A stretch of DNA of 47,233 bases from Hydrogenobacter sp. (lineage in GTDB: Bacteria > Aquificota > Aquificia > Aquificales > Aquificaceae). The notes beneath the pieces were generated by a model. It saw only the letters and a list, made by a program, of their open reading frames with translations, did not search any database and was not told the DNA's origin. The translations under genes were made by a program, and so were the position numbers. The DNA lies in assembly GCA_041287335.1 (NCBI GenBank), contig JBEULM010000004.1, positions 1-47,233 of the forward strand, given 5' to 3'. The number at the start of each line of letters is the position of its first letter. Position 1 is the first letter of the stretch. Shown one piece after another: positions 25,108 to 33,446 of the stretch.

Positions 25108-26634
25108 ATGAAAATACTAAAAGCTCACGAGATGTCCGAGTGCGATCGTACAGCCACAAAGGATATAGGCATTCCATCACTCCTGCTTATGGAAAATGCC
25201 GGACTTAGGGTAGCTCAGGTTATAAGGGAAGTGTTTCCTGGGGTAAAAAGGATACTTTTCTTTATAGGTAAGGGAAATAACGGAGGGGATGGTCTCGTAG
25301 CTGTAAGACACCTTCACCTTATGGGATACAAAGTTGATTATCTTTTGACGCTTGGAGAGGACCTTAAGGGAGATCCGGCGGTAAATTTAGAGATCCTCAA
25401 GCGCCTCGGACTTTTTCCCTTGAAAGGAGAACCTGCTAAGGATTACGATCTCATAGTAGATGCTATCTTCGGTACCGGTTTTAAACCACCTGTTAGGGAT
25501 GGTGTGGTCAGATGGATAAACTTCATGAACTCTTCGGGCATTCCTGTCCTGTCCGTGGATATACCATCAGGGCTATCAGCGGACAGCGCTATGGAATATG
25601 AGCCAAGCGTGAAGGCGAGTATTACCGTAACTTTTCAGTTTCCTAAGGTATGTCACCTTCTTTATCCTTCAGCAAAGAGGTGTGGAAAAGTTTACGTAGC
25701 CAATATAGGAATGCCGGAGTTTCTTGCAAAGGATATAAAAAGGGAAGTTTTAGAGAAGGTAACTTTCAAAAAGAGAGAACCTGACGTGCATAAGGGTAAG
25801 ATGGGGCATATACTTCTGATAGGCTCAAGTGTAGGAAAGACAGGGGCACTCATTATGTCAGCAAAAGCTGCAACCAGAACAGGTTCAGGGCTTGTAAGCG
25901 TTGGCGTGCCTAAGGGTTTAAACTGGATTTTTGAAATTTCTTTAACCGAGGAAATGAGCATACCCCTTGAAGGTGAAGAAAGACTCAGTGAAAAGAGTGC
26001 TGACACAATAATCAATATGCAGGAAAACTTTTCCGCAATAGGTGTAGGAATGGGCATGGGAAGATATGAAGAAGGAAGATCCTTTGTAGAAAAGCTCATT
26101 GCTGGCATAAGGAAACCTTTACTTTTGGATGCCGATGCTATAAATAACCTTGCGGATCTTGGGGATCTAAGCATTCTGAAAGATAGGGAACTTCCCGCAG
26201 TGCTTACACCTCATGTTGGGGAGTTTGAGAGACTGAGCAAGTTGGAAAAGGAACACATAATTTACAATTTCATAGATACAGCTCAAGAGTTTTCCCAAAA
26301 GTGGAACTGCTTTTTGGTGCTAAAATCCTCAAGAACGGTAGTAACAACACCACAAGGTGAAGCCTTTGTATCGCTCAGGGGCACACCCGCCATGGCAAAG
26401 GGAGGAACCGGAGACGTTCTTTCTGGCATACTCACATCGCTTATTGGGAAAGCTATTCCTATCAAGGATGCTCTAAAGCTCGGTGTATTCTTACATGGGC
26501 TTGCCGGCGAAATAGCTGAAAAGAAAAGGCATACGGAAAGTGTAAAGGCACTTGACCTTGTTGAAGAAATCCCCGAGGCTTATAATCAGATAGAAAATGA
26601 AGATTATTTTCCTGTTATTCCTTACCTTCCTTAG
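25108..26634 (+). CDS. nnrE-nnrD: Bifunctional NAD(P)H-hydrate epimerase / ADP-dependent dehydratase
   Basis: 508 residues. The N-terminal half (1 to about 210) is the epimerase (YjeF_N): [40 protein letters not shown]. The C-terminal half (about 225-500) is the ribokinase-like dehydratase: [31 protein letters not shown], and [21 protein letters not shown]. It repairs NADHX and NADPHX, which form quickly at high temperature. No Shine-Dalgarno before the ATG. The next gene begins within its last 38 bp. Confidence 0.94.
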   Translation: MKILKAHEMSECDRTATKDIGIPSLLLMENAGLRVAQVIREVFPGVKRILFFIGKGNNGGDGLVAVRHLHLMGYKVDYLLTLGEDLKGDPAVNLEILKRLGLFPLKGEPAKDYDLIVDAIFGTGFKPPVRDGVVRWINFMNSSGIPVLSVDIPSGLSADSAMEYEPSVKASITVTFQFPKVCHLLYPSAKRCGKVYVANIGMPEFLAKDIKREVLEKVTFKKREPDVHKGKMGHILLIGSSVGKTGALIMSAKAATRTGSGLVSVGVPKGLNWIFEISLTEEMSIPLEGEERLSEKSADTIINMQENFSAIGVGMGMGRYEEGRSFVEKLIAGIRKPLLLDADAINNLADLGDLSILKDRELPAVLTPHVGEFERLSKLEKEHIIYNFIDTAQEFSQKWNCFLVLKSSRTVVTTPQGEAFVSLRGTPAMAKGGTGDVLSGILTSLIGKAIPIKDALKLGVFLHGLAGEIAEKKRHTESVKALDLVEEIPEAYNQIENEDYFPVIPYLP

Positions 26635-27091
26635 CTCCTGCGGACTCATACATATAGAATTGAGGGATATATCTACCCCTAAGGAGATACCACATCAACC
26701 CAAAGAGATACCCAAACGGAAGGAGGAAGAAAAGGAAAGTCCAACTGCCTCACGCATCTTTGTAAAGATGCCGGTGAGAGGAACGCCTATAAAGACAAAG
26801 AGAGGGTACTTTATCAAAACTTCCTGTGATGAGTTTTTCAGAGCTACAGAGGAAGGAAGGGTACTTTATGCTGGGGATGAACTAAAAAGTTACGGTTGGC
26901 TCGTTATAGTTGACACCGGACGGTACATAGCTGTCTATGGGAAAGCTCAAAGACTCTTTGTGAGGAAGGGTGAAAGGGTAAGAAAGTGGCAAGTTCTTGG
27001 TAAGGTGGGGAAAGGCACAGATATGTGTGGTATAACCTTTGAGGTGAGGGACCATGACGGTATGCCCATCAATTTTGAACTTGAGAGATGA
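26597..27091 (+). CDS. NlpD/EnvC-like lipoprotein with degenerate LytM (M23) domain
   Basis: 164 residues. [16 protein letters not shown] gives a signal peptide with lipobox LSSC. A Pro/Lys/Glu-rich linker (about 30-55) leads to a C-terminal LytM-like domain (about 65-164): [32 protein letters not shown] and [17 protein letters not shown] match the beta-rich NlpD/EnvC pattern. The zinc-binding histidines of active M23 peptidases are absent, as in NlpD, so it is more likely an amidase activator than a hydrolase. Starts inside nnrE-nnrD; its 3' end overlaps the convergent CCA-type gene by 23 bp. Confidence 0.75.
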   Translation: MKIIFLLFLTFLSSCGLIHIELRDISTPKEIPHQPKEIPKRKEEEKESPTASRIFVKMPVRGTPIKTKRGYFIKTSCDEFFRATEEGRVLYAGDELKSYGWLVIVDTGRYIAVYGKAQRLFVRKGERVRKWQVLGKVGKGTDMCGITFEVRDHDGMPINFELER

Positions 27092-28595
27092 AGTTTTTGA
27101 TAAACTCTACAGCATCCCCTTTTGTCTTTACAGTACCATCAAGTTGTGCTTCTTCTAAGGCTTTCTTTATCTCGCCTATTAATGGTCCTGGTGGCAAACA
27201 TAAAATATCCATTATTTCTCTTCCATTGAGAAGGGGTTTTGTGGGTATTTTTTTGTACTTTTCTTTTCTGTACCTTTCTAACTCGTTTAGGGTTTTAAGA
27301 AGGAAATCTAACTCTTCATCGCTGTCTCCGCTACCTATGGAGTCAGCTATAGCGTGAAGAAAGAGGTGAGGTGCGAAGCTCTCACACTCCCTCCAGAATT
27401 TGGCTTTACCTTTGTCGGTGAGTTGTCCTTTTTTCATAGCTTCCTTAAGGTAAAAGGGTCTGAGGTGATACTGCACAAGCTTAGACACAAAGTTCGTTGC
27501 TTCAATACCCCACTTGAGCCTTTTCCCTATATCCTTTACTATATCGCTTCCAAGTTTATCGTGGTTGTAAAAGGTCACTTTACCATTTTTTACCTCAAAG
27601 GTGTGGGGTTTGGCAATGTCGTGAAAGAGTGCAGCGAGCTTTAAAAGTTCTACATCCGAAAACTCACCGTGTACATGCATGCTCCCAAAATTTTTTAGGA
27701 GCTCCACGTCAAGATACCTCTCCCTCTCATCTATAACTTTATCTATGCTTTCCACAACTTTGAGCGTATGCTCATCAAGAGGATACACGTGATGCTCACC
27801 CTGATCTTTTACTTGTCTGAGTTTTTCAATTTCTGGAAAAATCATTTCTAAAAGTCCATGTTCATAAAGATCCCTTATGACCCTTCCACTATGGTTATTT
27901 CTCAGTATTTTAAAAAGCTCAAGGGTTATCCTCTCTGCTGGTGCTTTCTTTATGATACTTCCTTTTTTCTTCACAAAATCGTAAAAGTCTTCAGAAAGAT
28001 CGAGTTTTTTTTCCACGGCTAACCTGAAACCTCTGAGAATTCTAACAGGATCTTCCTCCAAGTTCTTGAGCGATACGGGTCTTAAAAGTCCCCTTTCTAA
28101 GTCTTCTACACCATGAGAGGGATCGTATATTATAGTTTGTTTTGATCCAATGCTAAGCACATCATCCAAACTCACAGCCATGGCGTTTGCGGTAAAATCC
28201 CTTGAGAGTAGATCTTGAACAAGAGCTTTCTCAACATCTCTACCCTTTATCTGTGCAAAATCAAACCTGTATTTATAAGGATCAAGCCTGAGTATAACAG
28301 TTGCAACGGTGGGTCTCTTTATAAAAAACCCTCTCTTTTCAAATTCAAAATATGTACCACCTATAAGCTCGGCAAAATCCTTAGCCACTTTGGCAGGATC
28401 ACAAGTAAGAAGTAGATCAACATCAATATGGTAGCCTACAGGCTCCCCTATCATCCTATCCCTTATCCATCCGCCTACAATGAAACAAAACTCATCTCTT
28501 GGCAGAACTTTCGCTATGTCATCAAAGTAAGACAGGTAAAAGTTAAGACCGTGTGCTGTGTGTTTTATACCCTTTTCAAAGAAAACTTCTCGCAT
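27069..28595 (-). CDS. tRNA nucleotidyltransferase / poly(A) polymerase family (CCA- or A-adding) with HD domain
   Basis: 508 residues of the class II nucleotidyltransferase family. Head: [14 protein letters not shown]; catalytic carboxylates in [21 protein letters not shown] and [15 protein letters not shown] follow. An HD region ([15 protein letters not shown] and YNHDKLGSD) occupies about residues 320-360. In Aquifex CCA addition is divided between separate CC-adding and A-adding enzymes of this family (established in the literature); which this one is cannot be read directly, though the HD domain and length suggest the A-adding type. No Shine-Dalgarno; queA starts divergently 24 bp away. 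Confidence 0.85.
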   Translation of the reverse strand: MREVFFEKGIKHTAHGLNFYLSYFDDIAKVLPRDEFCFIVGGWIRDRMIGEPVGYHIDVDLLLTCDPAKVAKDFAELIGGTYFEFEKRGFFIKRPTVATVILRLDPYKYRFDFAQIKGRDVEKALVQDLLSRDFTANAMAVSLDDVLSIGSKQTIIYDPSHGVEDLERGLLRPVSLKNLEEDPVRILRGFRLAVEKKLDLSEDFYDFVKKKGSIIKKAPAERITLELFKILRNNHSGRVIRDLYEHGLLEMIFPEIEKLRQVKDQGEHHVYPLDEHTLKVVESIDKVIDERERYLDVELLKNFGSMHVHGEFSDVELLKLAALFHDIAKPHTFEVKNGKVTFYNHDKLGSDIVKDIGKRLKWGIEATNFVSKLVQYHLRPFYLKEAMKKGQLTDKGKAKFWRECESFAPHLFLHAIADSIGSGDSDEELDFLLKTLNELERYRKEKYKKIPTKPLLNGREIMDILCLPPGPLIGEIKKALEEAQLDGTVKTKGDAVEFIKNFISQVQN

Positions 28596-28619
28596 GGATA
28601 TAAAATATATAAATTTGGC

Positions 28620-29624
28620 ATGAGATTAGAAGATTTTGATTTTGATCTTCCTCAAGAACTCATAGCTAAATACCCCCTTCCTGAGCGCCATATGGCGAGA
28701 TTGATGATCCTAAACAGAAAGGACAAGACTATAAAACACGATATTTTCTGGAACTTACCCCTTTACCTGAATGAAGGTGATCTCCTCGTTTTCAATGATA
28801 CCAAGGTTCTGCCTGCGAGACTTTACGGTAAGAAGCCTACAGGTGGAAAGGTGGAGGTGCTTTTGACGGACTATATAAGTCAAAACCTGTGGCATGCCCT
28901 TGTAGGTGGGAAGAATATAAAAGAAGGACTTTCTGTGAGTGTAGCGGAAGACTTCCACATCAAGATACTCAAACACATAAGTGAAGGAAAATTTCTCGTG
29001 GAGCTTGTTGCCAAAAATCCCATTGAAGCTCTTTATATGTACGGACATATACCTATACCACCTTATTTAGAAAGACAAGAGGAAGAAATAGACAGAATTT
29101 ATTACCAGACAGTATTTGCAAAAAGGGAGGGATCTGTAGCTGCACCTACCGCATCTTTGCATTTCTCAGATCAGCTCCTTGAAAAACTTGAAAATTACGG
29201 AATAAGGAGAGCTTTTATTACCTTGCATGTTTCTTACGGCACTTTCAAGCCTATAAAGGTAAACGATATAAAAGCCCATAAGGTAGACGAAGAGTACATG
29301 GAAGTACCTCAAGAGACCGTAGATCTTATAAAGATGGTAAAGGAGGAAGGTAAAAGGGTGATCGCCGTAGGGACAACTGTCGTGAGAGCCTTAGAAACTA
29401 AACCTTTCTCAGCCTTCTGTGGCAAGACAGACCTTTATATATACCCGGGATACACTTTTAAAGTGGTTGATGCTATGATCACCAATTTCCATCTGCCACG
29501 CTCTTCTTTGTTACTGCTTGTTTCAGCTTTTGCAGGTAGGGAGTTTACACTTGAGGCATACTCTGTTGCTGTAAGGGAAAGATACAGATTTTACAGTTAT
29601 GGCGATGGTATGCTTATACTTTAA
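28620..29624 (+). CDS. queA: S-adenosylmethionine:tRNA ribosyltransferase-isomerase
   Basis: 334 residues beginning [19 protein letters not shown], the canonical QueA N-terminus; an in-frame extension upstream overlaps the divergent gene and is rejected. Other family blocks: [39 protein letters not shown]-type ([13 protein letters not shown]). It adds the cyclopentene ring precursor from SAM to preQ1-tRNA in queuosine synthesis. AT-rich TATAAAATATATAAAT lies just upstream and no ribosome site is present, pointing to a leaderless mRNA. Ends 1 bp before the convergent reductase gene. Confidence 0.95.
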   Translation: MRLEDFDFDLPQELIAKYPLPERHMARLMILNRKDKTIKHDIFWNLPLYLNEGDLLVFNDTKVLPARLYGKKPTGGKVEVLLTDYISQNLWHALVGGKNIKEGLSVSVAEDFHIKILKHISEGKFLVELVAKNPIEALYMYGHIPIPPYLERQEEEIDRIYYQTVFAKREGSVAAPTASLHFSDQLLEKLENYGIRRAFITLHVSYGTFKPIKVNDIKAHKVDEEYMEVPQETVDLIKMVKEEGKRVIAVGTTVVRALETKPFSAFCGKTDLYIYPGYTFKVVDAMITNFHLPRSSLLLLVSAFAGREFTLEAYSVAVRERYRFYSYGDGMLIL

Positions 29625-29625
29625 A

Positions 29626-30360
29626 TCACTCATACTTTTCCTTTTTTATGCGCTCTTTATCTATCCCCATATCGGTAAGCATAGATGTAACATCGTCAAC
29701 AAACTTGGGTGGACCACAGAGGTAATAGAGATTCACAGGCATATCGTCAACCTCTTTAAGGATCATATCTGGATTTATTCTGCCTGTGTATCCCCTCCAA
29801 CCTTCCGGTATTGAGCGCGTAAGTGTATGCACTATTTTTATGTTGGAGTATCTCTCCATTCTTTCAAGCTCTTCTCTGTATATGATCTCCTCGTAAGATG
29901 TGTTTGAGTAAAGCAGTGTAGCCTTCACATGGTGAAGCCCAGCATCCACTATGTATCTGAGCATACACATGAGTGGTACTATACCGCTACCAGCCCCTAT
30001 GAATACCACTTTCTCAGACATCTCGGGAAGCCAGATGAACTTCCCATAAGGACCCTTTATTCTGAAGGTATCACCAACTTTGACACGATCTGTAAGTATC
30101 ACAGATGCTTTACCGTTAGGTGTTCTTTTAATGGTAAGCTCAAGGTAATTCTTCCTTAGTGGCGAGTTGGCTATAGAATATGCCCTCTTTAGTACTTCAC
30201 CAGTTTGAGGGTAGGGAACTTCCAACATTACATACTGCCCGGGATAAAAATCAAAGTTTATACCGCTTATGTCAAAGACGAGGGTCTTGGTTGTTGGAGT
30301 CTCCGTTAATATCTTCACAACCGATGCTGAAAACTCAAGAACCGGTTTTTTATCAACCAT
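29626..30360 (-). CDS. FAD/NAD(P)H-binding oxidoreductase (ferredoxin reductase-like)
   Basis: 244 residues with the two-domain FNR-type fold. The flavin domain (1 to about 105) has VLKRAYSIANSP (RxYS FAD motif) and GPYGKFIW. The NAD(P) domain (about 110-244) has VFIGAGSGIVPLM and the C-terminal LYYLCGPPKFVDDV. There is no [2Fe-2S] ferredoxin domain and no PyrK-like Cys cluster, so the electron partner must be a separate protein, perhaps ferredoxin. A TATATT about 9 nt before the ATG and no Shine-Dalgarno suggest a leaderless transcript. Substrate unknown. Confidence 0.85.
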   Translation of the reverse strand: MVDKKPVLEFSASVVKILTETPTTKTLVFDISGINFDFYPGQYVMLEVPYPQTGEVLKRAYSIANSPLRKNYLELTIKRTPNGKASVILTDRVKVGDTFRIKGPYGKFIWLPEMSEKVVFIGAGSGIVPLMCMLRYIVDAGLHHVKATLLYSNTSYEEIIYREELERMERYSNIKIVHTLTRSIPEGWRGYTGRINPDMILKEVDDMPVNLYYLCGPPKFVDDVTSMLTDMGIDKERIKKEKYE

Positions 30361-30459
30361 GTTAAAAAAATATAACTCAAAATCTTTCTAAATGAGGATG
30401 CTCAAAATTTAAACTCAACTAATATCTGTCAGAACTCGTTTTTAAAACAAAGCATAATG

Positions 30460-30475
30460 TGGCAAGCTTCTTGCA
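30460..30475 (+). promoter_or_regulatory. Sigma-54 promoter
   Basis: TGGCAAGCTTCTTGCA has the GG (-24) and GC (-12) pairs at exactly 10-nt spacing and matches TGGCAc-N5-TTGCA except for one base. It lies 34 bp upstream of the ATG of the broken gene at 30510. RpoN is a different factor from the RpoD encoded here at 39651-41363. No clear activator site is seen in the 100 bp upstream. Confidence 0.75.
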
Positions 30476-30509
30476 TCATCAGAAGGAAAGAAAATCTTGG
30501 AGGTGAAGC

Positions 30510-30660
30510 ATGAGGAAAGTAATGGGAATGATTTTACTGTCCGCAATCTTTGCTGTACCAAGCTATTGCCATCAAACTAAGGGATGCAGACATTGACTTT
30601 GGCACTCAGTATAGGGTCATATACAACAAGACTGCGGTAAAGCCCACCTTTATCTCTTGA
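30510..30660 (+). pseudogene. Frameshifted and truncated secreted (porin-like) protein gene
   Basis: TTGGAGGTG precedes an ATG that encodes a signal peptide, MRKVMGMILLSAIFAVPSY, but the frame stops at 30594-30596. Skipping one base in the TATTGCC after PSY restores a second frame reading AIKLRDADIDFGTQYRVIYN and ending at TGA 30658-30660. The signal-peptide cleavage (SYA-IKL) and the beta-strand-like mature start suggest an outer-membrane protein. A one-base insertion plus loss of the 3' part would explain it. It retains a good sigma-54 promoter and ribosome site, so the decay looks recent. A sequencing error alone would not explain the early second stop. Confidence 0.65.
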
Positions 30661-30815
30661 GCAAAGACCAGTTGTAAAAAGATGAACTACAATAAGGAAT
30701 AAACTATTCCCTCTCCACGTTCCTGACGCGCCCCATTGCCTCTATGTATTAGAGACTGGTTCTGCTTTTTCTTGACAAATTTACCACAACTCAACGAACA
30801 ATAAGTTTCGGTGTA

Positions 30816-30947
30816 AATTATTATCGCTATGAAAAGATGGGCTTGCTCACCTCACGAGCAGTAAGGCAGGAACTGTCCGAACTCAAGCCTGTGGAGGAGC
30901 TAAAAGCTCCGTTGAAGCAGGAAGCTATATAAGGTGGAGTAGTTCAC
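30816..30947 (+). mobile_element. 3' remnant of an IS200/IS605-type element (TnpB tail and right end)
   Basis: The frame ending at TAA 30930-30932 encodes SRAVRQELSELKPVEELK and then APLKQEAI, which matches the C-terminal tail ELKPVE...APMKQEA of IS200/IS605 TnpB proteins. After the stop comes GGTGGAGTAGTTCAC (30933-30947), the typical right-end sequence of these elements, where the guide (omega) RNA scaffold also ends. The rest of tnpB and tnpA are missing. The same frame extends upstream to 30753 but that part is not TnpB-like; TISFGVNYYRYEK there resembles a beta-barrel strand, perhaps a scrap of the broken porin-like gene. Confidence 0.7.
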
Positions 30948-31001
30948 AGCCAAAGACTGAAAGTATGAAAGCAAGCTCACAGGCACTCGCCCCTGAACCT
31001 T

Positions 31002-31208
31002 CTATGAGAACCTTCTTTTCAGGGAGAGAGTTTCCTTTGCTGTCCTGTAAAGTCCTTCCTCAGGTATACACCCTCTGTTGAGACACATGCCACCAAGTTT
31101 TTCACCTTCAACAAGAGCAACTTTAAGCCCGTTCATGGCAAGTTCGAGAGCGCATGTAAAACCACCGGGACCGCTTCCTACAACTATCGCATCATACTGC
31201 TTTATCAT
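31002..31208 (-). pseudogene. Truncated pyridine nucleotide-disulfide oxidoreductase
   Basis: From the ATG at 31208 (GGAGGT at 31217-31222) the frame runs 68 residues to a TAG: YDAIVVGSGPGGFTCALEL (FAD Rossmann loop) and GGMCLNRGCIPEEGLYRTA, the CxxxxC redox-disulfide region of lipoamide dehydrogenase-like flavoproteins. The complete family is 440-470 residues, so about 85% is missing, probably removed in the same rearrangement that left the IS200/IS605 remnant 55 bp away. A sigma-54 promoter still precedes it. Confidence 0.8.
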
Positions 31209-31242
31209 TTTTCTACACCTCCAAAGATTATTACATACTTTA

Positions 31243-31258
31243 TGCAAGAACTGTGCCA
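31243..31258 (-). promoter_or_regulatory. Sigma-54 promoter
   Basis: On the minus strand TGGCACAGTTCTTGCA carries GG and GC with exact 10-nt spacing and the full TGGCAC / TTGCA blocks. It lies 34 nt upstream of the start of the truncated oxidoreductase, the same spacing as for the other sigma-54 site at 30460. It is back to back with the rubrerythrin sigma-70 promoter. Confidence 0.8.
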
Positions 31259-31268
31259 GCATTACCCC

Positions 31269-31297
31269 TTGACAGTTGCAAAAACTTTGCATATAAT
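31269..31297 (+). promoter_or_regulatory. Consensus sigma-70 promoter of rubrerythrin, with an inverted repeat in the spacer
   Basis: TTGACA (31269-31274), 17-bp spacer, TATAAT (31292-31297): both hexamers are perfect. The spacer contains TGCAAA-AAC-TTTGCA (31277-31291), a perfect 6-bp inverted repeat that could be an operator for a repressor. Predicted start of transcription is near 31304, giving a 28-nt leader with TAAGGAGG before the ATG. Confidence 0.8.
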
Positions 31298-31331
31298 AAA
31301 TAGTAGTAAAACTTTTTAAGGAGGTTTAGCC

Positions 31332-31760
31332 ATGAAGAGTTTAGCAGGTACAAAAACGCTTGAGTGTCTCAAGCATGCCTTTGCTGGTGAGTCTCAGGCA
31401 AACAGGAGATACCTTTACTTTGCCAGAAAAGCGGATATAGAAGGATATCCGGACATAGCCAACATCTTTAGGGAAACAGCAGAAGGTGAGACGGGACACG
31501 CCTTTGGACATATTGAGTTCCTTGAAAAGTATGGAGGTGGAGATCCCGCTACCGGCAAACCCATAGGGAGTATGGAACAGAACCTTGAGGCTGCAATAGC
31601 TGGAGAGACATACGAGTATACGGAGATGTATCCGGGATTTGCTAAGACTGCAAGAGAAGAAGGATTTGAAGATATTGCTGAGTGGTTTGAGACTCTCGCA
31701 AGGGCAGAGAAGTCTCATGCAGGTAGATTCCAAAAGGCACTTGAAAGCCTAAAAGCCTGA
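31332..31760 (+). CDS. Rubrerythrin without rubredoxin domain
   Basis: 142 residues, a four-helix diiron protein. The ligand motifs are [12 protein letters not shown] and [13 protein letters not shown] in the first half, and [13 protein letters not shown] and [12 protein letters not shown] in the second. The C-terminal rubredoxin domain of classical rubrerythrin is absent. In Hydrogenobacter thermophilus a rubrerythrin-type protein (ferriperoxin) acts as a ferredoxin-dependent peroxidase, which is the most likely role here; the identity is inference. Strong own promoter and terminator, so probably abundant. The nearby broken disulfide oxidoreductase may once have been a partner. Confidence 0.9.
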   Translation: MKSLAGTKTLECLKHAFAGESQANRRYLYFARKADIEGYPDIANIFRETAEGETGHAFGHIEFLEKYGGGDPATGKPIGSMEQNLEAAIAGETYEYTEMYPGFAKTAREEGFEDIAEWFETLARAEKSHAGRFQKALESLKA

Positions 31761-31767
31761 TCCTAAT

Positions 31768-31788
31768 AGCCCGGCTCTGCCGGGTTTT
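31768..31788 (+). terminator. Intrinsic terminator after rubrerythrin
   Basis: CCCGGC (31770-31775), loop TCT, GCCGGG (31779-31784), then TTTT. A perfect six-pair GC stem, extendable by a G-T and an A-T pair, 7 bp after the rubrerythrin stop. Confidence 0.85.
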
Positions 31789-31809
31789 ATCTCTTTTGGG
31801 GGTGGAAAG

Positions 31810-32394
31810 GTGAAGAAGATAAGCTTTGATGAGATACTCAACATTTACGAATATGAGAAGGTAAGAGAAGACAAGAAGAGAGAAATTATAGAGCTGAAAA
31901 AGAACAGAAGGGTTTTTTTGGGTGATCTCATCCATCTCGTTTTTGAAAACAGAGAAACGGTGTGGTTTCAAATACAGGAGATGATCAGGGCTGAGAGGAT
32001 GGTCAAAGATGAAGACATAATGCAGGAGATAGAAGTTTATAACGAACTTATACCTGAAGAGAACCAGCTTTCGGTCACCATGTTTGTTGAGATACCAGAT
32101 GAAGAGGAGAGAAAAAAGCTCTTGCCTAATCTGGTTGGTATACATGACCATCTGTACCTCCACATAGGTAACAAACACACAGTTAGAGCAGTGGCTGATG
32201 AGAGAAGTAAAGAAGATTACGAATATGGAAAAGCAGCGGTTGTACATTTTTTAAAGTTCAACCTAACAAAAGAGCAGGTGGATGATCTTAAAACATTACC
32301 TCTAAAACTGGAGATAAACCATCCCAATTATAAAGCTATGGCGGACATTCCGGAAAATGTAAAGAAAGAGCTTATAAGAGACTTAGAAAGCTGA
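31810..32394 (+). CDS. DUF3501 family protein
   Basis: 194 residues starting at a GTG (31810) preceded by a G-rich GGGGGTGG. The N-terminus (KISFDEILNIYEYEKVREDKKREIIELKKNRRV) and the block VFENRETVWFQIQEMIRAERM match DUF3501, a soluble family of about 190 residues with no known activity. In other bacteria DUF3501 genes accompany rubrerythrin and iron-sulfur genes, as here, pointing to oxidative or redox stress; this is an association, not a function. It lies beyond the rubrerythrin terminator and may depend on readthrough. Confidence 0.75.
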   Translation: MKKISFDEILNIYEYEKVREDKKREIIELKKNRRVFLGDLIHLVFENRETVWFQIQEMIRAERMVKDEDIMQEIEVYNELIPEENQLSVTMFVEIPDEEERKKLLPNLVGIHDHLYLHIGNKHTVRAVADERSKEDYEYGKAAVVHFLKFNLTKEQVDDLKTLPLKLEINHPNYKAMADIPENVKKELIRDLES

Positions 32395-32396
32395 GA

Positions 32397-32777
32397 TCAC
32401 TTTACCTCTTCCATTATTTCCATCATAAGCCTTTCCACTTCCTCCGCAATGTTCTTTGCCTCTGGCATGTTAAACATCTCAAGCAAAGTGGTGGGAGCGA
32501 TGGTACTCATAATCCTTTTATGCCCTTGATCAATTATAGCTATCCTACATGGCATGGCTGTTGAAACATAAGGATTCTTTTGAAGCATTATACTTGCGTG
32601 CTTAGGTGAGCAAATTTCAATGATCAGACATTCATAGTTTATAGGGACACCCTTACTTTCCAGTGTCTTTGTAACTTCATGAACAGCCATCACGCCGAAA
32701 TTTTTAGCTTTGGCGGTTTCTTCAATCCCTTTTCTGAGATCTTCCACGCTCTTTGTACTTTCCACATTTATAAGCAT
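32397..32777 (-). CDS. DUF302 protein
   Basis: 126 residues. The central part is DUF302-like: VEDLRKGIEETAKAKNFGVMAVHEVTKTLESKGV, YECLIIEICSPKHASIMLQKNP, and STAMPCRIAIIDQGHKRIMST. These are small soluble proteins of unknown role; the Cys-Ser-Pro and MPC elements are the conserved parts. A C-terminal helical tail (EEVERLMMEIMEEV) is Met-rich. It converges with the DUF3501 gene (2-bp gap) and starts 1 bp after the following secreted protein gene stops. Confidence 0.7.
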   Translation of the reverse strand: MLINVESTKSVEDLRKGIEETAKAKNFGVMAVHEVTKTLESKGVPINYECLIIEICSPKHASIMLQKNPYVSTAMPCRIAIIDQGHKRIMSTIAPTTLLEMFNMPEAKNIAEEVERLMMEIMEEVK

Positions 32778-32778
32778 T

Positions 32779-33198
32779 TCAATACCCCCTTCTAAAGTAT
32801 TGGATAAGCTCTATATATATTATACCAAGCGCGTTATCTATAGCTTGCCTTCTTGGAAGATCACCTAGACCTCCCGTCGGTAGACTGTAAGGTACTGTAA
32901 AGGAAAAATCTTTTTCCCCCTTGATATCTTTGAGAGCTACTGTCAGCGTGATGTTATAAGCGCTCACCCTCTGATAAGGCGTATAAGCTATAGGTATCTC
33001 CTTAAGATCCTTCACCATGGGAACGATGGCGATTGCATCCTTTCCACAACCTACCTTATGCCCACTTTCTAAAATTGCATTTTCTATATTTCTACGCAGC
33101 GCATAGCTCAAGTATGGTTCTTTATAAGGGTTTTCAACGGGTTTTATACAGAACTCCAAAGAGAAAACCAAACTTACCCAAAGAAGGAGGAGTATCAT
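32779..33198 (-). CDS. Small secreted protein, LptE-like by weak resemblance
   Basis: 139 residues with a short signal sequence (MILLLLWVSLVFSLEFC). The segment IPIAYTPYQRVSAYNITLTVALKDI followed by GLGDLPRRQAIDNALGIIYIELIQYFRR resembles the strand-helix order of LPS-assembly protein LptE, in which a terminal helix with RR-x-A follows the barrel-plug strands. The Cys at residue 17 is not in a good lipobox, which argues against a lipoprotein. Identity with LptE is a guess; otherwise an unknown periplasmic protein. Confidence 0.5.
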   Translation of the reverse strand: MILLLLWVSLVFSLEFCIKPVENPYKEPYLSYALRRNIENAILESGHKVGCGKDAIAIVPMVKDLKEIPIAYTPYQRVSAYNITLTVALKDIKGEKDFSFTVPYSLPTGGLGDLPRRQAIDNALGIIYIELIQYFRRGY

Positions 33199-33245
33199 GT
33201 GATATAATTTTAATGTAATAAGTAGACATAAGGAGGTAAGTTATA

Positions 33246-33446
33246 ATGGCTAAGGTAAAGATGAAAAGTAACAGATCAGCAAAGAAGAGGTTTAAAATAA
33301 CCGCTAAGGGCAAGATAAAGAGATGGCGTGCAGGTGGTTCTCACTACAATACTAAGAAGGCAAAGGATAGAAAGAGAAGATTGAGAAAGCCCACCCTTGT
33401 AGGTAGCGGTTGGGAAGACAAAGTTAGAGGACTTTTAAAGGAATGA
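33246..33446 (+). CDS. rpmI: 50S ribosomal protein L35
   Basis: 66 residues, family length. KVKMKSNRSAKKRFKITAKG and GGSHYNTKKAKDRKRRLRKP are diagnostic. AAGGAGGTA precedes the ATG; a TATAAT lies at 33203-33208. Normally rpmI sits between infC and rplT; neither is here. Its TGA overlaps the ATG of pqqD (33443-33446), so a PQQ-type gene is coupled to a ribosomal protein gene. Confidence 0.95.
   Translation: MAKVKMKSNRSAKKRFKITAKGKIKRWRAGGSHYNTKKAKDRKRRLRKPTLVGSGWEDKVRGLLKE

Noticed and set aside
28428-28619. Longer queA start upstream
   Set aside because: The extension runs antisense to the CCA-type gene, and QueA proteins begin at [11 protein letters not shown], encoded from 28620.
30753-30932. 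A real small gene of 59 codons
   Set aside because: It has no start codon with a ribosome site, its C-terminus is a TnpB tail, and it is followed by an IS200/IS605 right end, so it is a remnant.
31277-31291. A third sigma-54 promoter next to the one at 31243
   Set aside because: Its minus-strand reading has TGCAAA instead of TGGCA, so the essential -24 GG is missing; I keep it only as a spacer inverted repeat.
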